The notes beneath the pieces are model-generated. The model worked only from the letters and a program-made list of their open reading frames with translations. It had not been told where the DNA came from and ran no database searches. DNA of 64,000 nt from Acanthaster planci (lineage: Eukaryota; Echinodermata; Asteroidea; Valvatida; Acanthasteridae): the NCBI RefSeq assembly GCF_001949145.1, contig NW_019091365.1:394497-458496 (forward strand), in the 5' to 3' direction. Of the stretch, positions 1-11,900 are shown one piece after another (position 1 is the stretch's first letter; the number at the start of each line of letters is the position of its first letter). The position numbers were made by a program, and so were the translations under genes.

Positions 1-3000
1 CCCCCCCCTGCCCCACCCCCTTCGGGACCAGTGGCGGTTCCTATACTCCACGGCGGTCCACGGGGCCAGCTTCGCCACGCTGCTGGCCCACGTCACCCGC
101 CGTGGCCCCACTGTGCTGCTGGTGCGGGACACAGAGGGCCACCTGTTTGGTGGCTTTGCGTCGGACAGCTGGGAGATTGGGCCCAGCTTTGTTGGTAAGT
201 GGGGAACTTGTTAAAATAAGATCCTTTTCCTATTAATTTGCTGTTGGCAGTGTGGCGGTAAGAGGATTTTCTAAATCTCGGTTTCACCTGCTTTGCTGGA
301 TTTTTATGCCCAGATTTGGAGTTTTTCAACTCATGAAAAGTCACGTTTTACAATAGGAGCATTGAGTTGTATGCTGGCAACACAAATATGGACATAAGCC
401 TTAAGTTTGGAAACTCTTGAATAGCTTTTCCCTTCAAAGTGGTGGGAATTCAAATGGCAGCTTTGGGTTAAGCCAAGGATGCAGAACTTTTCTTCAGGAG
501 GTTAAAGCGATTTTGCTGTAAATGCAGTACTTAAGGTTTTTGCAGGGACTGAGGCACAATTAGGTATGTCAAGTTTTTCACAAAAACCTGGTTTTGTTTT
601 ACACACAATCATCAACTGTTCAGAATGGAATGGTTCTGGGCCCAGATTTGGAGCCTCTAGCTCCGTCTGACCCTTGAGTTTCACCAACTTTGTATAGAGG
701 GATTTCACATGAGCGCCGTCTGCGCATATCTGCAGCGAAACCGAGGCTCTCTGTGTTGAACTTCCTCGCGCATGCCTGCAGAATCCACACAGTACATGGA
801 GTATCCAGTTCGTAAGTGTGACGCTACTTCAGTTTAAACCACGCCCACCGCACAAGATACATGACCATCGCAGGTACGTTAGTGCGCGGTCAAATGTCGT
901 TATTTTTTCTTTTGATTTTACGTGTTGAGTTATCCTGAAAAACTCCTTCACAAAAATTTGCAGCCTTTTCAAGTCTGAATTTAACATACCTTTATGTATT
1001 TTGTGTCTTAACTCCTTACTTTCAATCCTCTGATCGTCTTAAAAATTGAAGCTGACACATACAGCCTCGTTTTCAAAAGCGGAAGTGCGCAGATCGATGC
1101 TAAAAGCGTCGTATTGGGATCCCTCTATTTGTATATACTGGCTAAGGCACTGGCAAGCCAGGGCAAGCTAATCCCTTGTTGTATTCTAATCTTGATTCAC
1201 ACCTTCCATGCTCACTGCCTGAGAACAGTTATGAGATCTTGATAGGTAGTAGCACCCTGCAAAGATATCTCTTTGTGAGTCTGTGTGGTTCTGAAAAGAA
1301 CCAGAGGGTACTCAATGTTCCGGACAGTATGCTCTGTCCATTGTCACGAGACTGCAGGGATTCCAATGATCAAGCGGCTGATGTGGTGTCTGGAGGCAGT
1401 GAAGTGCGAAGAGGATGCCATCTCAGGAGCATCTGACTCGGCTAAGTGAAAGGTTTGCGGTAACATGGTGCTGCCACAGATCTTTCACTTAACTTGCCAC
1501 CTTCACCATGAAAAGCTTCAAAGCTCATTTGATGTGCGGTAGTTCTCACTTATTTTGTCACCTGAGTACAAAAATCCCATCTTTTTAATTTTTGTCTGTT
1601 TGTTCAGGATCCAGTAGGTGTTTCTTATTTAGCCTCGCCCCCAAGGTGGGAATCTATGAGGCCAGCGGCCAGAATGACCACTACATGTACTTGAACATTG
1701 ACCAACAGACGCTACCAAATGGACTGGTGAGAAATATTGGGGTATTCTTACAACAAAGTAACAAGCCATGCAACACTCCATGAATTGAAGACTGTCAGGA
1801 AACGACTGTCAGGAAATGACAGGTGGTCCTGCAATCAAGTCGTTTGTCTTAGTTTCCTGGGAAGACTTTGTTAATTTTTTTCTAATATCCTGTACAAATT
1901 TTGTGAGCAAGTATTTAAAGGAGAAGACGGTTTGTTACCGTCTGTATTGATGACTTTTTATGACTAGTAAGCCATGTCCCTGATATTATGTTTCTTGGAT
2001 TAACAAGCCCATATAAAGTTTTCAACCAAAGGCAATTTCCAGCAAAACTATAGTTAGCTATAGTTAAATTGACAATGTCCAAATGATGGATGGTTTGGAC
2101 AATCTAGTTGACCGTTTGGATCCGTAGGGCTTGGATCCTGCTGGATTACACTTGATCACTCTGCTGGTCATCAGGAGCCAATCTCATTTATCAGTACAAA
2201 GGGAACCATTTGCTTGAAAAGAATTGTATGAGATGTCATTGACCCTGTATGCCTGCCACGAGAGTCACAGCCAGTGCCAAAATGTGAGTGATGTAGAGAT
2301 TTTACAAAACAGTTCAACGAGGGGAGTTGGAAGGTAACTGTACTGTGCGTATTGTTGAAAAGCAATTGACCAGTGCTGGGAAAGTAGTTTGCCAGAACTA
2401 TCATGCTATACTATCATGCCTAAGATATCATTACTTGAGTTAAGATGAAGACTTTTGAAATTGTTGTCGCTGCTATTGGTTGGTGGTGCTGCTGCTGTGT
2501 TGGTGGTAAAGAAACATCTCCCTCACTGATTCTCGTGCATCTTCACAACAGGGAATGGGCGGCCAGTTTGACTATTTCGGTCTCTGGCTAGACCAGGAGT
2601 TTGGCCAGGGTCACAGCAGGGCCAGACCTAAGTGCCTGACATACGGCAGCCCCCAACTCTCCGGAAAGGAAGACTTCACCATCGATCTTGTGGAGGCGTG
2701 GGCTGTCGGTCCTCCCCCAAAGAAACCAGAGGCGGGTTCTTTTTGTCTTTTTGTTCCATCTGATGATACACTTTTTTAATTTGAATCAATATTATTGAAC
2801 AAACAAACAGACCGTCAAAGGATTTGAACTTGGATGCGACTTCTATTTTTTGAAAAAGTAAGTACTGGGACATAGATATTGCTCACCACAGACCCTGAAA
2901 AATAAATTTAAAAGGTTTCCTGTTTTCAATTTGAATGTGATTTTTTTACACTGCCACTTAATGTAGCTTAAAAGTAAACCCCTTCACAAACCAGAAAAAG

Positions 3001-3336
3001 ACGAGGGCCCACAAGGCGGACTTTGGATGATTTTGTCATCCTGACCCTGTCTAAGTACCAGATTGGTCTTAAAATGTGCAACATCCTACTCAGTTTTGGT
3101 GCGCAGCACGTCTTCAGTTATGATTTTCCCAGCAATTAAACTCGCTCCCGTCCTTCTTCCTTCCTTCCCCTCTCCCACAGGATGAGGACGAAGACACCAA
3201 GAAGAGCATCCTCGACAAAGACCCGGAGGCCCAGGCCCTCCTGGAGCTGATCGGCAAAGGGAGAAAGAGCGAAGGGCTCAGGGAGGAGGACCCGATGGCG
3301 GACATACCGGAGGTGCACGAACTACCCACCAAATAG
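1..3336 (+). CDS. MEAK7: MEAK7 (TLDC1) homologue, C-terminal half, 5' truncated by the window
   Basis: Four exons are visible: <2-194, 1608-1726, 2552-2731 and 3181-3336 (stop TAG 3334-3336), coding about 215 residues; human MEAK7 has 456. Exon 1 opens the TLDc domain (WRFLYSTAVHGASF, then FGGFASDSWE). Exon 2 carries CFLFSLAP and NDHYMYLN. Exon 3 has GMGGQFDYFGLWLDQEFGQG, SPQLSGKEDF and EAWAVG. The last exon encodes the MEAK7-specific tail KSILDKDPEAQALLELIGKG ending in SEGLREEDP, which separates this gene from OXR1, NCOA7 and TBC1D24. The family member acts at lysosomes with mTOR; that function is inferred from homology. Junction phases 1, 0 and 0 all close correctly. Intron 3 (2732-3180) must use a GC donor, because the nearby GT choices break the frame or remove the conserved AWAVG motif. 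Upstream exons lie outside the window. Confidence 0.95.
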
Positions 3337-5998
3337 ATGCTGTTATGGCTCAACCTACAGCCCAGTTTCCATGAGGTCGCAACGATTGCCGACAGCACGG
3401 AAGATGTTAAGATGCAGACATTCACAAAAGAGACAGTTTGTGATGTCATGTGACCCTAAAAATTACTCAATATTGTATCCTTAATGCTGGAAATTTTCAT
3501 ACGTAATGTTTTTTTAGGTTGTCATACCACTTTGTGAAGCCATTTTAGATTTGTGTTTCATTTCTTTATTTATAAAAGGAAACAACAGGCCCAATACGTA
3601 GCACTCAAGCGACAGGGACATCATTGTACGCCCGTCTTGCCAGTATATGCATGTGTTAATGGACCTAGACATTTGGCAATGGTCAGTTTGGTCCAGCGTG
3701 CAGACTATCTGCACCTCATTTCCGTTAGTCACAAGAAAGCATTTTCACACGACTGCTTTGACACTGTTGGCTGCATCCCTGTACATTGTAATGGAAACTG
3801 GGCCCTAGTCAACTAGATACAGGGTGCTAATCACTTTATGGAGATGGAGTCAAGAGGCCTTTTCCAGGGGACGTTCCAAATCTGGGCATCAACTGCTTGT
3901 GTGCCTGTAAAGCTCAAATTAAAACGAAGTTCTTCCATCTTTAAACCGCTTTTCAACAAAATGTGCACAACTGTGAAGCACAAAGGGGTAAAGCCATGCT
4001 ATAGGTCCAAAGGAGAGGATTCCTGACACAAGTGCACGAACAGGAGTGATTTGTAAAGTGGCCGCTCTTTTCAGTACAGTCGCACAATGTGGTATTACCT
4101 CACATGGTATCAGCGCAAAGATAGTATGAAGCTATTGCCAAGTGTACTTCTATTCAAGTGTTTAATGAGTCCGTTTTGAAAAAGTGAAACATTCCATTTC
4201 AAGCACAAATAGACCATCAGTGTAACTGGTTACCAAGATGGTTGTAAGAGAACTTCTTTGCGGCTGAAATATCTTGATTAACACATTCAGAACTGGTGAA
4301 ATGTATCTCTTAATGTACATTGTGGATAATTTGTTGAACATGTGCATTGTTAGTATTATTCTAATTATAAATTTTTTCCGGTAATGACACCAAGGATTCC
4401 TCAAAAGCGCCATTGGCACTGTAGATTGTAAACCTGAAGAAACCTGTAGAGAGGAGACGGTGAGAGGCAGTTGCAGTTTTAGAGGTGGAATATTCCGGGT
4501 AAAAACCGCAGAATCAGATAGAGACTGAAAACTCAATCCACATACGGACCGAGCCGGGAATCGAACCCAGACCGCAGAGGTGGAAGGTGAGGAAATAACC
4601 ATTCACCAACCTGACTGCCCTAGAGATATGGCGCAGATATGAATCATTGACTTCAATAAGGTCTAAATGTCAGATGCCATAGGAATTTCAAGGTTAAAAC
4701 CATGTATGATTTACAACATACAGTCAGCAATTTTTATGAATTACTGCATTTTCTGTAATCATTGTTTGAAGCATTAAGTACTCAATTGGTTGTTTCAAAT
4801 GATTTGGGAGTAGAGCATTTATATTCAATGGTTTCATCTTGCCTCCCTTCTGTATAAACAAATTCAGTTCATGTAGAAAAAAATGTACCTATTGCCAGAA
4901 TAGTAATTTGGTTGGATTAATCTCATTCTTTTATCTAGTTGTTAATTATTAAAAAGAACGATAGTATACACAATAGGTTGAGGAAAAGAGTAAATTTGGA
5001 TTCGAATCTTCTCCTTTTCAACAGAAACACTGTTTTTCATTTGAGGTATATTGATTAATTTACAAACTGTTCTAAAGTTAGCTAAACAATGTCAAGAATT
5101 ATGTGTTAATTATCTATATAGTTTTGAATTTAAAGTGATGCTTTATTGCAATCACAACGTACAGATTCAAAATCACGCTCATATAGTTTTCATCTCTCAA
5201 ATGTCCTGTTTTTAGCTTTAGAATAAAGGAAAGTTCTGAAGTTTATGTGTATATAAGGCCACATATTTTTATTCTGAAACATTGACATTTGAACATACAT
5301 CAAGACTAGTTTGTTGCCAGTATGTTGCTATCAACTCTGGAATTTAATTATACATACTATAGAATTTATGAAAGAAATTTTCAAGTGTTTCAAGTAAATC
5401 AGTGCACAACGATATTGTCCTTATTTTGGTGCGGGTTAATAAATTGTATTATCAACTGAAGTTGAAGACACTTGTTTACATAAAGTCTTTGAACTTTGAA
5501 GCCACTCCATCCTTTCGTGTTTTTGGCGGTTTCCCTTTAAGGTTAGTTCTTGTTTTGGTTTGCTTCACTTTAATGCCTATTTTTGGGGGGAAGGGGATTT
5601 GAGTGAAAATTACTTCGGGAGAGTACCCTGATGTATTCCAACCAACTTAATTTACAATGTCCCCCCACCAGTAATCTTCTCGTCTCACCCAAAGCAATGT
5701 TGCCTCCGTCCGAGGCCCCACTGTAGACCAACAACGGATCTGGAGCCAAATTTTCGGATGGGCTAACCTACGTTGTTTCTGAGGCTAAAAGTTTTGGACA
5801 TGTTTCTTTTAACATATCATTGCCTTGATGAGGCTCGAAGCTATATTTGGGGTTTTCACAAGCTTTTTGAAATGGGAGAAATCAACTAGATAAAAAAGAT
5901 CGCAGCAATCTCCTTAGAAGGTTGATGTCAGAGTCCAACTTGAAAAAGAAGGGCTGTTGTACCCAACTTGACAAGCGAGGGCGCTATTTACAGTGAAA
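3337..5998 (+). other. MEAK7 3' UTR and MEAK7-NAPG intergenic interval
   Basis: No convincing coding sequence is visible; the open frames here are short and have no recognisable motifs. A canonical AATAAA lies at 5222-5227 and is followed within 25 bases by a TGT-rich tract, so the MEAK7 transcript may end near 5245. The interval contains one tRNA-derived SINE (about 4440-4622). The segment 5250-5998 would hold the NAPG promoter and 5' UTR; no clear TATA box stands out. Confidence 0.5.
4440..4622 (-). mobile_element. tRNA-derived SINE copy 1
   Basis: Read on the minus strand, the block starts GGGCAGTCAGGTTGGTGAAT (A-box-like promoter part). About 35 bases on it has a pol III B box, GGTTCGATTCCCGG, followed by a non-tRNA body rich in short pyrimidine tracts. 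A related copy at about 56575-56737 shares the tRNA head (TCAGGTTGGTG, CCTGGGTTCATATCCC) and part of the body. An isolated tRNA gene is unlikely, because the acceptor stem does not pair and a shared 3' body follows. The 3' limit is approximate. Confidence 0.7.
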
Positions 5999-8900
5999 AT
6001 GGCAGCTGCCGTGAGTGCGAAGAAGACAGTGGACGCAGAAGGACACGCCCGAGAGGCTGAAAAATGGTACGAAATGATGGATATTGAGAGCTTGGCGAGT
6101 GAAGGAGACAGAGTAAATCTGCTTTAGTATTTTACGGCCAAATATGCTGAGTGTTAGACTTTTCCTTCCATTTTTAATCGAGTTGTAGCGGCGTGATTAC
6201 ATGCAATGAAAAATGATGCAGCCATTCGGGGGAATTTGGTCGGGCACTAGTTCCTTGCTCTATGACGCAGCATTGCATTGGCAGGGAAACTGTTACCTTA
6301 TATAAAAGCTAGGATTCCAATGCAAACTAGTAGTTTTGGGGGTCATTTCAAAATCCATATTTTCCCTGATTGTTGTTTATTTTGTCTGGGATCCTACTTT
6401 TAATATTATTGCAGACATGGCAGATACATGTATTTCTAAGAATTTTCCAAATTATCACCAGAGCAGAGTCAATCCGAATAATTCACTAGTGGAATATTCG
6501 ACCTTCAATTCGATCGAATATTCGATTGTACCAACCGGCAGATTGTTGAGGAACAAACCATATACAAAATCAGTTGCAATAATGCACACAGTTGTACATT
6601 ATGGTCACTATTATAGCTTCTCACGTCTAGGAATAGGCCTATCTCCAGCCATGACTTAGCAAGATTAAGAGACAAACAATACTCCTTGCCCTATTGAAAA
6701 TGTCTACTCCTTTTAAATTGTGTAAATGAATAATTTACATTTTGAGTCAGTTTTCCATTCCTTTAGCCTGAAAACCTCATGGACGAAGTGGAAACCAGAC
6801 TTTGATGGAGCTGCCCATGCATATGAGAAAGCAGGTAGGCTTACGCATTTAGGCTTGACCTCCAAACTGACTAAAACTTGTCCTTTCTACACTGAAGAAG
6901 CTTATCCACAGATGCACTTCTTTTGGCCCAATGTCATGGAGCAAAGACGTGTATTGTAGATATATGTGAGCAGAAATTACCAGGATTGTCGTAATGTAGT
7001 GCGTGATATTTTTCTATTTGTACTACCAAGATATTGAGACATTTTCCAAAATTGCTGCACTAATACAGAATTCTTTACTGTGCATCTCCTTACCACTGAT
7101 TCGAAAAAAAAAATCATATTATCGATCAGAAATCATTTGATAAAAAACAGTGTCACACTTTTGTTTTGATAGTCAGCTGTGTATGAAATGTATTTGGGTT
7201 GTTCCATGAATAAAAGGTCCAATTTTTTTGTGTTCCTGTCACATCTACGTCATGAGTTTGTAAGCTCAGATCACATTTTCTGATTTCCAGGATTGATGAA
7301 TTAATGCAAATTATCTGCCAAACAAATAGAAATAGTTTGAAATCAATTTCAGTGATACTTCCGTGTCAAATTATACAGGCCAGGTGTAACAGGGACACAA
7401 AAATGTCACAGTTTTGGACCCTGAATTTACAGAATGACCCGTTTGAATTCAGTGTGTCTGTGTCCAGTTTGCTGACCACATCTTTTGCAGAAACAGACGC
7501 TGTTTTTCTAGTTTTCAGTTTTCTTTTTAAATCTATTTCTGAATAATGTACTTTTTGAATCGTTGTGAGATATATTCTTCTGTCACTTTTCATTTGAACT
7601 GCTTGAAACAAGCCTCCATTGTGTGGTTTTTCTCATTTAAAAGAAAATTCTCCTTTCATGAATTTTTTATTTGAATATTCAAATTCGGAAACTAGTATTC
7701 AAATATTCGATACTGATTCGATTTTTGGATATTTAGCGCAGCCCTACAGTTTCCCTGTTTTCTGGTTCTGACACTTTTAGCATCAAATTGATCAGGATAA
7801 CCTTCTTATATACAGCAGTTTCACTGACAGGTTTCTTACATGTAGGTTTGTATCTGTTTACGGTAGGAAGAGACCACAGGGTACAATTTTCACACAGTTG
7901 AGATGAAAGAGAGGCTGGACTGGCAAATTTGACCTGCTTGAATGGGCTCTCATGTAACAGCCTACCAACCCACTGTTGGTCAAGTGCCATGCAACCTCAG
8001 TTCAAGTGTGTCCCAAAGTAAAGAATTCAATGCAAAGGGCAACGGGGAGTTTCACAGAGCTGTTGCTATCAGCAGTGGAGTCAGGTTTTTGCTTGGAGAA
8101 AAACTAACATCACCAGTTACTGAATTCCATCCTCGTGTCGTCTTTGTAACAGGTCTGTGCTACCGTCATGCCAAGTCACTGGAGAAATCCAAGGCCATGT
8201 ACATGAAGGCCGCTGAGTGTCACACTCAGTGCAAAGCGTATCCTTTGAGCTAGTTCAGAACGAACCCAATTAAGGTGTGGGATGGTGCATGGTTCAGACA
8301 GATCGTGCACCTGTGCACTTGAACTCCTTCAACAGTGGCAAGAGAGAGATCAGGCACCATTACCCACATAAAGACTTCATGGATTTGTGCACATTCTAGT
8401 GAAAAGCACCATCTTTCATTTACACACAGAGGCCCTTACAACCTGCTCATCTGAGTGCCTACCTGAAGTACATATATAGTTGTTGACATCTTGTGTGAAT
8501 AAGATTCCATTGTGAAACAGAAGTGGTTTAACTTTGCAGAGAGTAAAAACTTCAACCTCTGCTGTCCCCTCTCAGCCCCAAAAGGGAAATTCCTGTTATT
8601 TTCCTGAAGATTTTTCTCAGGCTGTTCCACGCAGCGAAAGCTTACGAGCAAGCGGCTCTCCTACTGAAGGTCAGATGAAGCCCTGCTCTCGTTTCTCTCT
8701 CAATTGTTCACAGCATAGGTGTTGTATTAGCATAGGATGCTCTCCTCTTAGTCAGTTTTGCACGGAACTCATATCTGGGCTTGGGGATCACACCCCTGGA
8801 AATTTAGAGCAGAAAAACAGTACTTTAGTATCCTGTGCAGAGGTTCTTGGCAGGAGTGCCCAGTAGGTTAGAGCCAACGTCACTAACATAAGACTTAACA

Positions 8901-11900
8901 GACCCCTGTCTCTATCTTCTCAGGATATGAAGGAGTATGATGAAGCCGTCCATCTGATCACTCGGGCGGCAAGCATGTTCAGAGAGCACGGAACGGGCGA
9001 CACAGCTGCCATCTCACTAGAAAAAGCAGCCAAGTAGGTTTGAAGTTAGGTCATAGGTGCCAATAGTGTTATGTTTTGGATATCCAAATATTTCTAACAG
9101 TCTACAGAAGCCGGAATTGAACGCATCTTCAGCTTACCTATCGCAGTAGAATTCTATCACTGATCAACACAGCTTGTGAAATGCAGTCCAATTATGTGAT
9201 AGATAAAATGGAAGTGGCATGCCAAATATCTGAGACAAAACTCTGCGTGCAACAGTTCCAAAGGGTTGTCTAAGGGGCCTGGCAAACTCACATGCAGCGA
9301 TACGTCAATTAAACTCGAATTTTGTTTATCTTGTTTTTATTCAGTATTTGAAACTGCTATTAAAATGTGACCTGCTCTGTGAAAGTTGGTCAAAAGTTGT
9401 CACGGCCACTTTTGTCTTCTAGTTTATATTGGAAGGAGCAAATTGAGTTCTCTGTTTTGATGTTTGTTACTCTGATAATAAAAGACTTCATGATGCCAAA
9501 CAATGTTAAGGGTTCCTACAGATCCGTGTTGTGCAAGATTGTTTCCGAGGACATCAACTCCAAAAAGGCCAGAGGCAACTTCTGTCTCTAGTCACAAATG
9601 AGCTTGCTTGAAAATGTGTTTAATCTTATCCAAAAGACACATCTTTTTTTTTTCCAGTTTCTTTTAACAGTGAATTTTGCATGATAAATTCATGAGTTAC
9701 AACTAGTTACAAATGATGAAGTTAATCAATACCCTTTCAGGAAATTTGACGTTCACATTAAAATTCAACTCTCATTTTATTTGAGTTGTTTTGTGAGTTG
9801 TTCTGTGAGTGTGTCTGTATATTATAGTGGATTTTTAAAAATCTGTTCTCTTCAAAATAAACTTTAATGAGACTCTGATGAGTGATGCCTTCCCTTCTGA
9901 TCACAGAATGATGGAGACAATAAATGCAAAATCAGCTGTGGATCTGTACCTGTCGGCCGCAGAGATTGCTGAGGTTAGTGAGGTCCTCGCGAAGCTAGTC
10001 TGAAAGCTTTACATATTGCTAAAATCCTTAGCCTCTTATGCAGTGATTTCCAAAGACGACTGTCGGCAAAGTTCTTTCTCCCTGATCAAGTCTGCCAACC
10101 AATTGGCAGTCAGTTGATATCTTTACATTTGAAGCATAACTGAAGACCACAAGATCTGGCTTAACTTAAGGGATGCTTAGTTTTTCCTCGATCCATTTTG
10201 AAAGTACAGATTTATTCTTAAATGTTTAGTTATTGTCAGTTCATTTTTTTAAATCGAAGAACCTTGGTCTAGGTTCCCTGCGTAGCTTCTATTTAGTGGC
10301 AAAAACTACACATGCAGAATTGTAACATGATCATTGGTTGAAGGAGATTTTGATATCATTTCTAAGGTACATGTACCTTCCTCTTTTGAACATGGTACAG
10401 ATTATGTGCATGTTTAGTCAACATCGATATGACTCAAAACACAGTGAAGCTATGAACCTGAGAGGTCCAACATGAACGTATTTCTATGCAGACTTCGCTA
10501 GGGCTTGTTCCAAAGTTGTGGCTCCAGCTAAATATAACGCACGCACTTATGGAAGCCACCAGCTAGCCCCTGCACCCACTCTCGTAGGTATGTGTGTAAC
10601 TCTAAGCCGTAGCCAGTTGATTGAGACGGGACTTTCCATAAGTCATCACTTTGACATTCAGACACCCCTATCAGCCACCCTTTTCTGTTCCTCCTCAGAA
10701 TGAAGACCGAATACGGCAGTCGGTGGATTCGGTCAGCAAAGCGGCAAGACTCTCGGTCAGGACCCGAGACTTTGACAAGGCCCTGCAGCTGCTGGAGAAA
10801 GCAAGGAATATGTACGACGTCGTGGAGAATCTCGGATACGTGTACAAGGTAACATCTCCACTTTCTCTGTTGATTTTCTTGTAAAGTTTGGATGTCAGAA
10901 GAGTCAGAACCTCCGCCGTGGAGGAAGCGAGCAAATCTTGGTGATGCGTTGTTGGACATTGCATTGATCCTGCACACAGTCTGAAAAGGAAACCCCGTTT
11001 GTAACCTGTGGTAACTTAGATTGGTTCTCATGTAATAGCTCAGACATTGTGCATGGACTGTGTCTAGACTGCTTGGTTACCGATGGAAATAACTCACGAG
11101 CGTACGAGAAATCAACACAGCCATGAGATGGCGGCTATCCACAGGTGCTATGTGCTATTTCTGTGTTGCGATCGAGTATTAATATTAAGTACCAAGTTCA
11201 CTGCTAAATATTGAATGGTTCGGAGGGAAGAAAGCTAGGGAACAATGGACATTTGATGGTGAATGCATTAAGGTGAGATTACAAAATAAATTGAAGACTT
11301 TAGTCACCCCAGTTTTTTTAACGAACTTTGAACGAGGACAGTACTTTACAAGTACTTTTCAAATCTTTTTGTCTCAAAAACTTAACTTTCATGAAACTGT
11401 GGAGGTCTGAAATCCTCATTTTCTGTGGTGGTCGGAAGTCATACAAAGACCCAATCTTACCCGTTGCAATATTTACCGTCTATTGCCCACCTTCTTCAGC
11501 TTTGTTCTCTTCATTTCCATATTTGAGAGTGAACTTTGTACTCTAGAGTAACCCAACTACAACACTGTGTCCTGCCAGAGCCAAAGAATTCTGACAAACC
11601 TTTTCCCACAAAGAGTCTGTGTTCTTGCAGGTGCGATTTCACTTTCTTTTGCGTGCACTGAGCTTCTTGAATGAAACTTGAAGTCAGTGCAAATAGATGT
11701 AAGAGCTGTGAGTGTCATTCCTATCCAAAATAATGGATTTGCTTCCAACTCATTCATCGGGGTTTTCCCCCAGATGGTGGTCGTTACTGTGCTGGTTCAT
11801 CTGCATCGGGGGGACTTTGTGGCCGCCAGCAAGGTTTGCAACGCAGCTATGAGGTACTTAGAGAGTGTCTTTCAGTGCCACATGTGTTTGAGTCAAGTTG

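Noticed and set aside
4500-4622. A functional tRNA gene from the B-box motif
   Set aside because: The B box is good but the acceptor stem does not pair and a body shared with another locus follows, so a SINE fits better.
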